From Angiostrongylus vasorum (Eukaryota; Nematoda; Chromadorea; Rhabditida; Metastrongylidae), in NCBI GenBank assembly GCA_018806985.1, contig JADANN010000099.1:4497501-4561500 (forward strand): DNA of 64,000 nt, written 5' to 3'. The notes under the pieces are model-generated. The model searched no databases and was not told the origin of the DNA. It was given only the letters and a program-made list of their open reading frames with translations. How positions within the stretch are numbered: the first letter of the stretch is position 1; each line of letters starts with the position of its first letter. Below, one piece after another: positions 29,490 through 39,903 of this stretch. The position numbers and the translations under genes are program-made.

Positions 29490-29995
29490 CTTACTTGCCT
29501 ACTTGGTACTTGGATACTTGGACGGCCCGTCCTTATTGGTTGTGCGGGCCTCAGCATGATCTCCACTTTTCGGAGTTTTGTTGGTTTACCCATTGTATTT
29601 CCCTGAAGTTCAAAGGTCATCCTGGCCAAAGTCTCCCCAGGTCACCACCACAGGCAGTCGCCGCCCTTGTAGATCAGAGTGAGATTTGCCACCATGCGAC
29701 TACTTTGATAACAGGACACTGGTGCAACCTGGCATTGGTTTACTCTTAGCTGGGTTTCTTGGTTGAAGCGCCGGACTCTTTTTGAGCTTGGGAGACACCG
29801 CCAGGGGGATGGATGGTTCCGCTGTACATTGCAGCCCGTGAGTTACTCTCAGTAGTCACACACTCAAACAAAAGAACAAATCGAATACCAACTGGGAACT
29901 CAAATTTAGCTATGTATTCTCTTCTGGCTCGGAAGAAGGAACCCCCGCTACTAATTTCAGCTCGACCCCAAAGGTCGTCGCAAGCAGCGATGAGT
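29490..29995 (-). mobile_element. S3 copy with internal extra sequence
   Basis: tacttacttgcctacttggt through agcttgggagacaccgccag to the GCTGTACATTGCAGCCC block. Then about 120 bp unrelated sequence precedes a short end-like piece (cagcgatgagttgataaaa). Confidence 0.7.
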
Positions 29996-30124
29996 TGATA
30001 AAAACATTTCATTTGGAACACATTTCACTCTATCGAATGCCTTTGAAAACAAGCGACTTGACAATCAAATAGGTAGAATATAAATAAACTGCTAAAAGCT
30101 TTAAAAAAAAGATCTTTTTTTCTT

Positions 30125-30405
30125 GGATTATCAAGATAACTCAAGGTCTGTAAACAGTCTTATTCGGCTAACGTTTCGACGTTTATCGTGCTACATGGAG
30201 AGGCACCGCGGATTGGGGATACTTCATTCGAGCGGTGTTCCATTCGTTCCGATGTCTTGGCGCGAGAATGAAGTCTCCACATCGCAGGTGCGAACGGCGG
30301 TGGACAATCAACACTCACAAACTCGGTTCTGAAGAAGACAATGACTTCGAAACGTGAGCCGAATATAACTCTTTATAAATTCCATGTTATCTTGACAATA
30401 TTTTT
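30125..30405. mobile_element. Fold-back repeat with hammerhead-like motifs
   Basis: Inverted ends ATCAAGATAACTC / ATGTTATCTTGACA, and inside them ATTCGGCTAACGTTTCGA at the left facing TCGAAACGTGAGCCGAAT at the right. The right arm has GGTTCTGAAGA, a helix region, CTTCGAAACGTGAGCC. The cleavage triplet reads GTG, which hammerheads do not normally cut. Confidence 0.6.
30323..30361 (+). ncRNA. Hammerhead-like motif, GTG instead of GTH
   Basis: GGTT/AGCC helix I, CTGAAGA, imperfect helix II, GAAAC, then GTG. Order is right; the last base of the triplet is wrong. Confidence 0.4.
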
Positions 30406-30546
30406 CTATCCAGCAATATTCTTATTGTTGTTAAGCTGGTCAAATGTGAATGAATTTTAGAGCAGAGGCATAATCTAAGGAATAGACGGTGTAATGCAAA
30501 GAGATTCCGTTGGGCCAGGCAGGTCTTCTGGTCCAACTTAGGTCAA

Positions 30547-30585
30547 AATCAACCAGCCTACTAATATCTCGGCGGCTGGTTGATT
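30547..30585. repeat. 12-bp hairpin
   Basis: AATCAACCAGCC and GGCTGGTTGATT separated by 15 nt. Confidence 0.7.
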
Positions 30586-30839
30586 GACAACATAGTTGCT
30601 TGTCGCATAAACGATACACAGTCATCTATATAATGTTGTCATGCTGTAGGAAAAACAACAATTTGTCATCTCATGAACTCCACAAACGGAACATCAATGT
30701 GGCGATGCATCGCTAGTTCTATGAATCTCATTGGCTACATTTTAGAGGGACTCGAAAAAACTATGGTAAATACTCGGTCCATCACCGGCCCCTACTCTAC
30801 TTTCGATGAATAGATGACTACTTCATCGTCAGTTCCACA

Positions 30840-31780
30840 TAAGAACAGATGAACACCTGCTTTGAATTGCTAAACACACAGTCGGAGTACATAAAATTCA
30901 CACAAGAAAAACCAACCGAGAACTGACTTTGATTCATAAATGTCCTAATAAAGATTTCAGAAAGCAGCTACATAAGAAAATGGTATCGAAATACAAGTAG
31001 CAAAAATATACTAGTTTACCACCTCTCCTCTCATCCTTCATACTTGAAAAGAACGCTCATCAAAAACATGTACCGAACGGCAAAATATGTGTGCACAGAA
31101 AAAGAGGAAAGCTAAACTTGGCACAAAAAACAGCCATTTCCGATGGCTACGAAGGTGCCACTCGGGTCAGACCGACATCTTGGTTTATTTCTCAAAATAA
31201 TGTTTAAACCTAAATAAGATTCCTTTCAAGCTACTCACCATACCAGACGAAATAAGTGACTACGAAGACCTGCCCAAAAGAAGTGGTCTTGAGAATTCCG
31301 TGGCAGCTACTGAATTCCCACCTAATACCCTATGTCGTCAATTAGTCCACAACCGCATCTGCAATCGTTTTTGGAGCTCAAAAAATTGTGTAAGCTATCG
31401 TAACGGCAGATGCGGGAATTGCGTGGATTTAGGTTCAACAAATCCAATCTCATGTAAAGCATGTGGTGAAGAATACATTGGCGAAACGAGTAGAGCACTT
31501 TGTGTTCACGTAAAGAAGCATCTAAATGGAAAAGTTAAAACTCGACAAACTACTCTTCCAGGTACACATAGGGCACGAAAACACAACAATGGTGATTTCC
31601 ATGTGAAGGGACAGGTCGCAGTAACCAAAAAACGTCAAATCGCGAGGCTTTTGTAGCTCTCGCGATAAATTTGAAAAGTCTAAACACGAACCGATGAGAC
31701 GAATGCCTCACTAAGGCATCTGATATGACGCCTTATCTCCGAATGATTTTTTTATTCTGGGTGCGTTTCACTCGTCATCC
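30840..31780 (+). pseudogene. Decayed Penelope-like fragment: RT thumb and GIY-YIG
   Basis: Plus strand shows ELLNTQSEYIKF and a broken thumb near 30860-31000. A 118-codon frame 31300-31656 follows, with CKACGEEYIGETSRALCVHV and KKHLNGKVK (GIY-YIG). The GIY strand (YLISC) is altered to SNPISC, so the nuclease is probably dead. Confidence 0.75.
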
Positions 31781-31964
31781 TACGTGAGCAACACACGGGT
31801 GGTTCACACGACTTACAAAAAGTGTGTGGTTTTCAAACAAACTTACGTGTTTGCCATAAAAAGAAACGGCAGCAAGTAAAAAAAGTGACCACAAAGTTAC
31901 GTCTGTTTACACAATACATCTTCATGAGCACTGTAATAGCACTGTAAACCGACTTCCATTATGA

Positions 31965-32258
31965 ATAAAAAGATGGAAGGACAAAGCTCTCGGCGTTGAT
32001 CAATCCCTAAGGGATGCACCATGCATTCGACTTCATTAGGTACCGCTGGAGATAATTGAATGCATTTCTGGCCTTTACAATGACTCGCGGTGACCTGCCG
32101 ATGTATCGAGCCAGTGCTGCTATCCTCCCAGACAAGTCTAGCACCAATTTGCCGACCCCCCGAGGGATGGAGGGCTCGGTGGGCCATGGGCGCGGGGACC
32201 GATTCCCCGTTTGTGTTGCAATGGGGCCTCTAACCACTGCGTCACAAGCGCCCTCCAT
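31965..32258 (-). mobile_element. S2 SINE copy
   Basis: aaggacaaagctctcggcgt to ccactgcgtcacaagcgccc; nearly full length. The tRNA head abuts a Penelope tail scrap. Confidence 0.78.
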
Positions 32259-32261
32259 GAA

Positions 32262-32345
32262 TAGCGTACGCATCCAGGCTCTGAAGGAGATGAAGTCGCC
32301 GAAACATCAGCCATCGTACCTCAGCAACAACAATAACAACTGATA
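32262..32345 (+). mobile_element. Penelope-type 3'-tail scrap with decayed hammerhead motif
   Basis: AGGCTCTGAAGGAGATGAAG, then GTCGCCGAAACATCAGCC: the same tail as at 56004 but with several changes. It abuts the tRNA-like end of an S2 SINE. Confidence 0.5.
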
Positions 32346-32611
32346 ACAACCACGCGTTAACACAAGAAGAACAGTTCATAAGACATCAGAAATAATGGTT
32401 AATGCGGAGGTTTACAGAAAATCGGCCTTTTCGGTCGTAGTGGTAAACACTACCCCCACCAATTTGCAGAGGTTGATCACTTGGGAATGTTGCAGTAGTT
32501 CCAGATGTTCGATGGAAAACCAACAAATGCTTCACATTTCAATGACTTTTTTAAAAGAACTCTCGATTATGGAACGTAATTAAATATCGAACTTGCTTGT
32601 GCTAGACTCAC

Positions 32612-32668
32612 CTCTTCCAGTTATGTCGGTAGGATCGGCCGTGCTCTGCTCAGTGGTGTTGAGAACCT
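32612..32668 (-). CDS. Small Ser/Thr-rich exon following the signal-peptide exon
   Basis: Acceptor tttctattatag, donor gtgagt. Encodes EVLNTTEQSTADPTDITGR; it enters with 2 nt, completing the Gxx codon left by 34461, and ends with 1 nt. Composition matches the preceding exon. Confidence 0.5.
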
Positions 32669-33064
32669 CTATAATAGAAATCGATTGCGATCGAAAGAAT
32701 TGTCATTGGAAGAGCTCGTTTTCTTTGATTTTGTTTTTAGTGCCGGTGAGAGAACAACAAACACATTGTTTGTAATGCTTTTAAGAACTAATTTGATTTC
32801 CTTGTGATTTCCTTCCCTGTTGCTTTCCTTTGATTATCAGAGGCACGAGTCCTATATTTCCAATAACATTCATGCACTATACTATCTTCTGATAACATCG
32901 GATAAAATTACCAATAAATATTGCCAGATGGGCAAAAATTAATTCCAGTCCACCCTATAATAGAATGAAGGTAGAGCGGAAGCCAATTAAAAAAGTAAAT
33001 TCGATAGCACAATGTTAGAGATGTTCTTCAATAGGCACAAGGCTCGGTTTGAGCACACACAAGG

Positions 33065-33300
33065 CTAGGTGAGCTTCTTATCACTTTAGGGTCGTAACAG
33101 TGACACGAATTTGGTCTGAGATCTGCTCACTTCCTGCAGCCCATAAAAGCCGGCGCTTGCCTATGGTAAAGCTCTGGGACAACTTCTCAAGGATACCAGG
33201 GAGAATCGTCTACATCATCATTCAACGACATTCGTTAAGAAGACCAAACTCTTCACAGCAGTCGAACCAGCATAGAATTCCGGACATCTTGGTGGGTGAT
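33065..33300 (+). mobile_element. S4 SINE copy, decayed head
   Basis: ggacaacttctcaaggatac, then catcattcaacgacattcgt in S4 order. Confidence 0.5.
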
Positions 33301-33839
33301 GGATACGAGAAAACAATCAAATTCAAGGAGTGGTGGGACAGACAAAATGTTGATGTGGGATCGTGTGGATTTTAAAAAACTGACTAGTGTATGCGTGTAT
33401 CTAAGTAATTACGAAGTTTGAGCAAACCGGTACTTCAGGTTTTCTGTTAGTGTTTTCTACCCATTCCATTTTAATCTTCTATTAGGATGTTAGGGAATTA
33501 TGAGCAGGATTTCAATTTTTTTTAACCAGGACATCTCAGCCTAGAATAGACTTCATCAATCAAGCAAAAAACCAAGAATCTGCAAATTCCCATTTTCAAG
33601 AAGAAATTGATATATCCAGCTCGCAAGAAAATGGAATTTTGGAGGCGATCAAGTCTCGCCGAAAGAAGATCAGGCCTTGAGTTGGTTTCTGAGGTATTTG
33701 CCCCACAGGAAGCCGTCGAGATGCTTAGAGAAACGGTAGACGGTACGCAAGGCTTCATGCAAGTGTGGTAAACGAGGCAGGGGGTTTACCATGCTAGCCC
33801 ATTCAACTTCAAAAACGTCGATTACTGCAAATGTGGAGG

Positions 33840-34210
33840 CACATCGGTGATTCGACGAAATGTCAATTCGTACTACATCCATTTTTCTAAGCTTCTGGAC
33901 CTTGAAATTTTATCTAGACGCTCCGAAACAGTTGAGATGCTTTGATTGAGTTCTTTTGCAACTTCTCAGAAGCTTTATGTGTAATTGCTCCCGTCATGGC
34001 CTTGAATTCACCGTCATCAATGGGAGAAGGACGTCCGCTACTTCCCCCAATCTTTATGGTCCAATTCTCCATGACGAAATTTTCCAAATCAACGTTGTTG
34101 TGTGCGTTTGTTAAATTTTTTTGTCCCCATACATCAGCGATGTTTCGCGCGGATTGTGTTCAGTAGTTCCGAGGTTGAACTCGTAGAAGTACATTTGTCG
34201 AAATCGCTGC
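33840..34210 (-). pseudogene. Mariner-type transposase relic, N-terminal part
   Basis: Minus strand, joining frames by eye: TQSARNIADVWGQ, WTIKIGGSSGRPSPIDD, GEFKAMTGAITHKASEKLQ, then SRSLEKWM. This is the mariner helix-turn-helix region with the GRPS linker and the KW(M/V) start of the catalytic domain. No catalytic Asp triad remains. Confidence 0.6.
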
Positions 34211-34460
34211 TTTAACATTTGGATTTCGCAGCCTATACAATTTGTGAACGAAACAATTTACACTATAATTCAACGCGTGAAAGTACATGAAATGAACTTT
34301 GTATTGATATAGTACTCGAGGAAAATATGCTGTCAAGTATGCATAAGAAAATAGAATTACAAACCCTGTTACGAGCAACCTAATATCATTATCCTTCATC
34401 TATTATTGTTACCATTCAGCATTAATTGTAAAGAAGCCTCTTAAGGAATTTCTAAGATAC

Positions 34461-34626
34461 CTGCTGATGTACTGAGTGCAGTTGTTGGTGATGTTGAGGA
34501 CGTCGAAGAATCCTCGTCGGAAACGGCAAGCTCCGTTGCGTTGGACAGAGGCGATGTCGCCACACTGGCGATGATTGACAGGATAACTGCGTAGAAATCA
34601 CATCGCATCTGCAGAAGTTCTCGCAT
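34461..34626 (-). CDS. Signal-peptide first exon, Ser/Thr-rich (probably 5' end of smoc-1-like gene)
   Basis: ATG at 34626 opens MRELLQMRCDFYAVILSII, a hydrophobic leader with likely cleavage after the AS/VATS region, followed by a Ser/Thr/Asp-rich stretch (SDEDSSTSSTSPTTALSTSA). Ends at donor gtatct with 1 nt over. An in-frame ATG further upstream (34659) is possible. Strand, secretory leader and phase with the exon at 32668 suggest the 5' end of the smoc-1-like gene, but no exon joining it to 27255 was found, so it could be a separate secreted protein. Confidence 0.5.
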
Positions 34627-34868
34627 ATACAACGGGGATGATAACCAAAAAGTGTTCAAAAACAGTAGGAAAGATAACGGACTGACGCCACATGTCCTTA
34701 AAAAATGTTGAAAGATAGCAAAAATTCAGCTCATATTTCTTCGCAGTTTTCAGCCAAATTAAACAGTTTACTTTTTTTTATGCTGATAACAACTACGACA
34801 ATTGTTTTAAAACAATGCAAACAACGATTTTTGAAATACGAAAACGAAAGAACAGCGATTTTGAGGTA

Positions 34869-34881
34869 TATTACTCTCTGA
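34869..34881 (+). repeat. Left S2 target-site duplication
   Basis: TATTACTCTCTGA, identical to 35172-35184. Confidence 0.8.
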
Positions 34882-35171
34882 CAGAGTCAAAGGGTGCGTG
34901 TGGCGCAGTGGTTGGAGGCGTCACTGCGACACACATGGAATCGATCTCCGCGCTCGTGGCCCACTAAGCCTTCCATCCCTCGAAGGTCCGTAAATTGGTA
35001 CCAGACTTCTCTGAGCGGATAGTAGCACTGGCTCGACACATTGGTAGGCCACCGCAAGTCATTGTAAAGGCCAGATATGCATTCAGTCACCTCCAGCGGT
35101 ACTTGATGAAGTCGAATGCATGGCGCATCCCTCAGGGATTGATCAGCGCCGAGAGCTCTATCCCTTTTTTT
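34882..35171 (+). mobile_element. S2 SINE (tRNA-derived), near full length with target duplication
   Basis: TATTACTCTCTGA flanks it at 34869-34881 and 35172-35184 (13 bp). The head has a Pol III A box (TGGCGCAGTGG) and B box (GGAATCGATCTC) in tRNA spacing. The body runs from CCTTCCATCCC through TTGGTACCAGACTTCT to GATCAGCGCCGAGAGCTCTA and ends in a T-rich tail; other copies show (TTTATCC)n. Reference copy for the family. Confidence 0.82.
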
Positions 35172-35184
35172 TATTACTCTCTGA
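35172..35184 (+). repeat. Right S2 target-site duplication
   Basis: TATTACTCTCTGA, identical to 34869-34881. Confidence 0.8.
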
Positions 35185-35394
35185 AATGGGTCTGAATTCA
35201 AGCACAGCCAAAGCTCTTTGATGAGCACCCCACTCCACCAATTACAGCGCATTTTCGTCTAATGCTGTTATAAAGCCGGATTTCTCAACAAATCGATGCT
35301 AGTTTAAGGGTTAATAATCTTCGAAACCATTAGACGAGGTTGATAACAAAAAATAAAAAAATTATGCTTCTGAACAAAGATATCTAAAGGGATG

Positions 35395-35620
35395 GGAAGC
35401 ACAGCGGTTAGAGATGGTGCCCAATACATAAGTGGTCCCCCCTGTTCTACGACGAACGAGATCAATCATATCATCAATTGCTACGGCCAACATTAAAAAT
35501 ACACTAATAAAGAAAAGAAAATCTTCAAGTAGCAGCCAATTCGAACACCTCCAACAACGGACGGAGTGTAACGAATTGAATCAAAAGAAACTAATTTTCC
35601 CTGATATTTCGAAAAAAAAC
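35395..35620 (+). mobile_element. tRNA-like SINE remnant
   Basis: GGGAAGCACAGCGGTTAGAG head, then a scrambled body (caagtagcagccaattcgaa). Weak. Confidence 0.35.
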
Positions 35621-36540
35621 CTTCAATTTACTCGAAAAGATCGAAGTCATTTGTGCGCTAATGCATTATAACGTCTCCATGGCATACGTTATGTGGTAGA
35701 CAGCCTTTTTTTTTCCCCATTCTCAGGAATACCGATAGCCCAACGAACGCTGAGAAAGATTCCAAGGAACTACAATCGCCGCAGAAATAGGGTAGTACAA
35801 AACGATCAGATTTTTTTCAAAAAAAACAAATGCAATAGGGATGAACCTATTCGTCCTTTCGTAAACGCAATTTCGGTATGAAAACCAGTAAGAAACATGC
35901 CTAGGCAAAGACACAAAACGAGTGCATATTTCGGACCTCTTATAATCTTAAAAATGAAGTTGGTCGCATATATTACTAGAATATGCGATAAATGAAAAAG
36001 CACAGCGAGCTCCTCCACTCCGTAGAATTAAGAAAGGATTCAAAAATATGCTTGACATTGATGAACTTTTAACAGAACACGGAATTAGGGGATCTGAACG
36101 AAACCTTCAAATGTCCTCGGGCTTCTGGTCTCATTTATAGTCTGAAGCAAAATGATAGCCAAAAAACGAATACACTTCATCCACATTCCCAGTCGCAGAA
36201 GTGCAACTAGTATGCTTAAGGTCAGAATACATGGGAAAATAAAGACATAACAGTCATATCAAAGTTTCTCTGCACACATATGCACAGAATATCCCCCGAC
36301 ATGGCTCCCTGGCCGCTCAGAGATGCAAACCCAAGAGCAGCGCTCACTATTCTGTGCACAGTGCTTTCCAAATATCATCACGCAATCCTATAGAATTACA
36401 CTAAAACTACTTTGTAAATGCTCAAACGGATGAAAAAATATCGTTATATACCTCTTGGTGACTGTGATTACCATAAGCGAGTGCATTCGAATTACTGAGA
36501 ACTCAGCAAATTGTTACTCGTCGTAATCGGTAAATTCTTT
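35620..36540. other. Unrecognised non-coding sequence
   Basis: AT-rich, no motif; borders the 21-bp hairpin. Confidence 0.5.
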
Positions 36541-36546
36541 GCTCCT

Positions 36547-36594
36547 TTTCAGTTCAAGTCTTTTTCTGCCAATAGAAAAAGACTTGAACTGAAA
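36547..36594. repeat. Perfect 21-bp hairpin
   Basis: Arms 36547-36567 and 36574-36594 are exact complements around loop GCCAAT. The pairing extends further with one bulge. No protein or repeat context. Confidence 0.9.
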
Positions 36595-36774
36595 GGAAAA
36601 AGAAAGAATAATTTAAAAACAGCTTCACTGAATCGCCTTCGATGTTTGATAGGATAGCATGCTAGGTGCTAGGCAGGTGCAAAAAGCAATGACAGGTTTC
36701 CTTGCCAACTTTAAAGCACTGAGATTCTGTAACTCAACTGTTATGCTACTTTATTTTTTTATTTTTATTTGATC

Positions 36775-37128
36775 CGTTTTCACACCTACTGTGCGCATCC
36801 CAGCACTTCTCACATTCGATTCGTTCCCTCGCATCCATTGTCCACGAAGATCTTCCAACATTTTACGTGTGGTTTCGGTTCCTGCTTGAGGATTCTCATT
36901 TCATCTTGAATGTCGTAGAATGCTGGTAGAGCAATGCTTCCTGGAGTCCTGCGATAGCCGGGATGGAGCGTTCCCATATGGATTGCAGAGAGTGATTTTT
37001 TTCCCAGACAAGTCCGGTACCAATTTCTCGACCCTGTAAGTATGAGAGGCTTAGTTGGCCTGGAGCAGAATCGAACTAACACCATGCTCGTGATGAAGGA
37101 CATCACTACCACTGCGCTATCCGCCATA
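36775..37128 (-). mobile_element. S4 SINE (tRNA-derived), full-length reference copy
   Basis: Minus strand starts GGCGGATAGCGCAGTGGTAG (A box TAGCGCAGTGG), then GTTAGTTCGATTCTGCTCC (B box). The body has GAAATTGGTACCGGACTTG and ends near actgtgcgcatcccagcact complement. It sits directly against the 37.2-kb mariner relic. Confidence 0.72.
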
Positions 37129-37129
37129 A

Positions 37130-37390
37130 TTTCGAAAAAAGATACAAACTTCTTTCTTTCGGTAGGAATGCTGAAGTCGTGAAAATAACAAATTCTTCGG
37201 GCTCGTTTTTTAGCAACGATTTAGTCGCTGAACGTTTTCTAGAAAGTACCTCGTTGCCGAGATACGTGAAGATGTGGTAGTCGGTTGGCGAGAGGTGATG
37301 ATCACATTGAACCAAAATGATTTTCACAGCCTAGTACGTTCATCCGCTCCAGCGCTAACTGCACAACGCGTGCTCCAAGGTTGTCAAGCA
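37130..37390 (-). pseudogene. Mariner-type transposase relic, C-terminal part
   Basis: Minus strand: DNLGARVVQLALERMN (second Asp region), then SPTDYHIFTYLGNEVLSRK (SPxDY with the third catalytic acid) and SATKSLLKNEPEEF. Frameshifts and a stop. Being upstream of the 34-kb N-terminal relic on the same strand, it comes from another copy. Confidence 0.65.
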
Positions 37391-37435
37391 AGCAGATTGG
37401 GCTTTTTCTTTTAACCATTTCTAGACATAATTTAA

Positions 37436-37540
37436 CTTTCATTCACTGTCCATTCTTTTTTTTCACAGGAGGGTATTATGTGGAATGCAAACACAAAGAT
37501 CCTGAAATAGAAGCAAAATTCGACAGCTCAGGTGAGCATT
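37436..37540. repeat. S1 repeat end fragment
   Basis: ggagggtattatgtggaatg, then cacaaagatcctgaaatag-type sequence matches the S1 left arm. It mimics an exon (ttttttttcacag ... gtgagc). Confidence 0.6.
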
Positions 37541-38150
37541 TCTAGATACACATTACATAAGCCACGGTTTTCAATGCATTTTATCGATACCGTCGCAATA
37601 CCTCTATTCTATCAACGTTTGGCCAACATTCAGAAAAACGTGGTGGAAAACAGCGTCCATTGTCGTAAAAGGATCACTTTTATGGTGGATATTATAAAGA
37701 GATAGAGAAATAAATAGCTTTTTCCTGCGCAGAAGAAAAGAACAGCACAACTCTTTGGACCATCATTCAAATTTTATAGAACTAGCTTATTCAACTTTTC
37801 AAGCTTCCACTGTCTTGAGGATGATCGACAATTGTTCAATGATTAACGCTGAGTCCTGCAACTCTTAGTCAAAGAATCAGCTTCAAATATCGCCTTGGAA
37901 TGATACTGCTACTGAGCGCCTTCGAACTTTCCGTCACCGAAAATCATAACGCCACTATGTAACTTCGAACCATCCGTCCACTCCGCGTTCGGAAAGCTTC
38001 TCTTGAATTATCTTCTGCTAGCATTTTCAGCTCCTCCTTCAGCAGCGACGTATCAAAAATTGAACTGATGAGGCAAAAATGACACAATTTCCTTGCTTTG
38101 AAAGAGTCATTTCAACCAAATTTCTGTCATAGCAAACTTTTTTGCATGAC
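37540..38150. other. Unrecognised non-coding sequence
   Basis: Nothing recognised apart from the flanking S1 and S4 repeats. Confidence 0.5.
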
Positions 38151-38455
38151 CCGTGATCACATCCATTGTGCGGATCCCAGCACTTTTTCACTTTTGCATT
38201 TTTCTTCGTTTTTCCTCTCATTTATCGTCCACTAAGTTCTTCGAACATTCTGCGTGTTGTTCAGGCTCCTACTTGAAGATTTCTTCTTCTTTACGGATGT
38301 CTAAGAGTACTAGTCGAGTCAGCCGTCCTTGCATTCTTGACGATACCAGGCTAAGGCGTTCGTACGTGAATTAAATGAGAGTGTTGACGAGGGGATCGAA
38401 ATAGCGCCTTGACTTCTTGATCGACGGCATCACTAACCACTGCTCTATCCCCGTC
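38150..38455 (-). mobile_element. S4 SINE copy
   Basis: Minus: GGGGATAGAGCAGTGGTTAG head and ATTTCGATCCCC B box; body to attgtgcggatcccagcact. Confidence 0.68.
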
Positions 38456-38584
38456 CCCATAGTAAAGTGAGTGCTTGAAAAGTCTCACTTCGCAAATAGC
38501 TGAGAAAGGGACAAACTTTAAAACAGTATACAAGAACAATATAAACAATAAACATTTGTAGTAATATTTAATATTTAGACTGTG

Positions 38585-38750
38585 AGCAGAGTCCTCTCGA
38601 TCAGCATTCAACGACATTCACGAAGAAAGCTAAACCACCAAGCAGCAGCCGGAACAACACTCGAAATGTTCGAAGAGCATTGTGGACGAAGAGTGCGAGG
38701 AAACGAATCGCATGCAAAAAGTGCTCCTCTACACATAGTAGATGTGATGA
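38585..38750 (+). mobile_element. S4 SINE 3' part, inverted to the previous copy
   Basis: cagcattcaacgacattcac, then agcagccggaacaacactcg matches the S4 tail in + orientation. Confidence 0.5.
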
Positions 38751-38814
38751 TGGCCCAGGTAAAGTTTTAAAAAACATTTGATATAATATTTAATGTAGCA
38801 ATAAAGCTAAGAAA

Positions 38815-39030
38815 TGATGAACAATCCCTGAGGGATGCGAAATACATTCGTCTTCATTAGGTATCGTTGGTGATTGAATGCATATCTGGCCTTTACAATG
38901 ACTCATGGTGGCCTAGCGATAGATCGAGCCAGTGCTGCTATCCTCCCAGAAAAGTCTGGTACCAACTTGCCGACCCCGGACGGATGGAAGGCTTGGTGGG
39001 CCATGGGCGCGGCAATCGATTCCATGTAAC
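38815..39030 (-). mobile_element. S2 SINE copy, head missing
   Basis: caatccctgagggatgcgaa to gcggcaatcgattccatgta; stops at the B box. Confidence 0.72.
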
Positions 39031-39903
39031 AATAATATTTCAATAAATATTTGTCTGCAAATATGGCTGCAAAATTCACAACAAAATCCGCCGCTACTTC
39101 TGCACCAATTTAATACCGAGTACAATGTGTGCCTCTAATTTACGAAGCCAGCTGGAATAACTTTAACTTTAACAGGGAATACAAAGTTTAGCAATAAGTC
39201 TTGCGTCAATTAATAAAAAACGGGTTTTTATTTCCGCTAAAGAGAGTTGTAGGATTCATTGTACTTGAGGGACTTTCAAGATATTTTCCACTCTGCCTCT
39301 CTAGACCTAAATTTTCGCTTTTTTTAAGAATTTGTTTACTTTGGTATTTACGTAATCCACGGATCTCCCTCATAGAGAGATCTCTTGCCGGTTAGTGGCG
39401 AGACAACAGATCGGAGGTTAATCGTGGAACAAAAGCGACCTTTGCTGCCCTGAGACGCAGGTGGATCCCTGGGATGGACCACTTGTTGCTGCCACACCAA
39501 TTTGAGATATATCTTCTGTGTTTGCGAGGACGTATTCATACGTACTTGCGTTGGTATGCTCTTGTTTATGCGGATATATTGTACGAGTCAATTCTTACAA
39601 AAGCCAACAATCAAATGACATGGAAGTATACAGGAGGCGGGGAAAGAGTCGTCTCCAACAAATAAGCTCCATGCCTGCTCTGCCAGAGACTGGAAAGCTA
39701 TCCGTGAGCATACTCATCTCACGTTTAGAGCTCAGACAAGATAGAGCTGAGTACCAAAAAGCTAAATACAGTAGAATAAATGGGCCTTATTCCCCTGACC
39801 ACGGAAGAGGCCCCGATCCGGCAGCGTTGGGTGGGGGGGAGTACGGAGAGAGTGCTAAAATCTCAGAGCCACTCTGAGCTGCCTGAATCACAAAGGACTA
39901 AAG

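Noticed and set aside
34891..34965. Possible functional tRNA gene
   Set aside because: Has A and B boxes but no proper acceptor stem or anticodon arm; it is the head of an S2 SINE, repeated throughout the window.
37470..37532. Apparent exon with excellent splice sites (ttttttttcacag ... gtgagc) reading GYYVECKHKDPEIEAKFDSS
   Set aside because: The sequence aligns with the left arm of S1 repeats, so the exon look is a repeat artefact.
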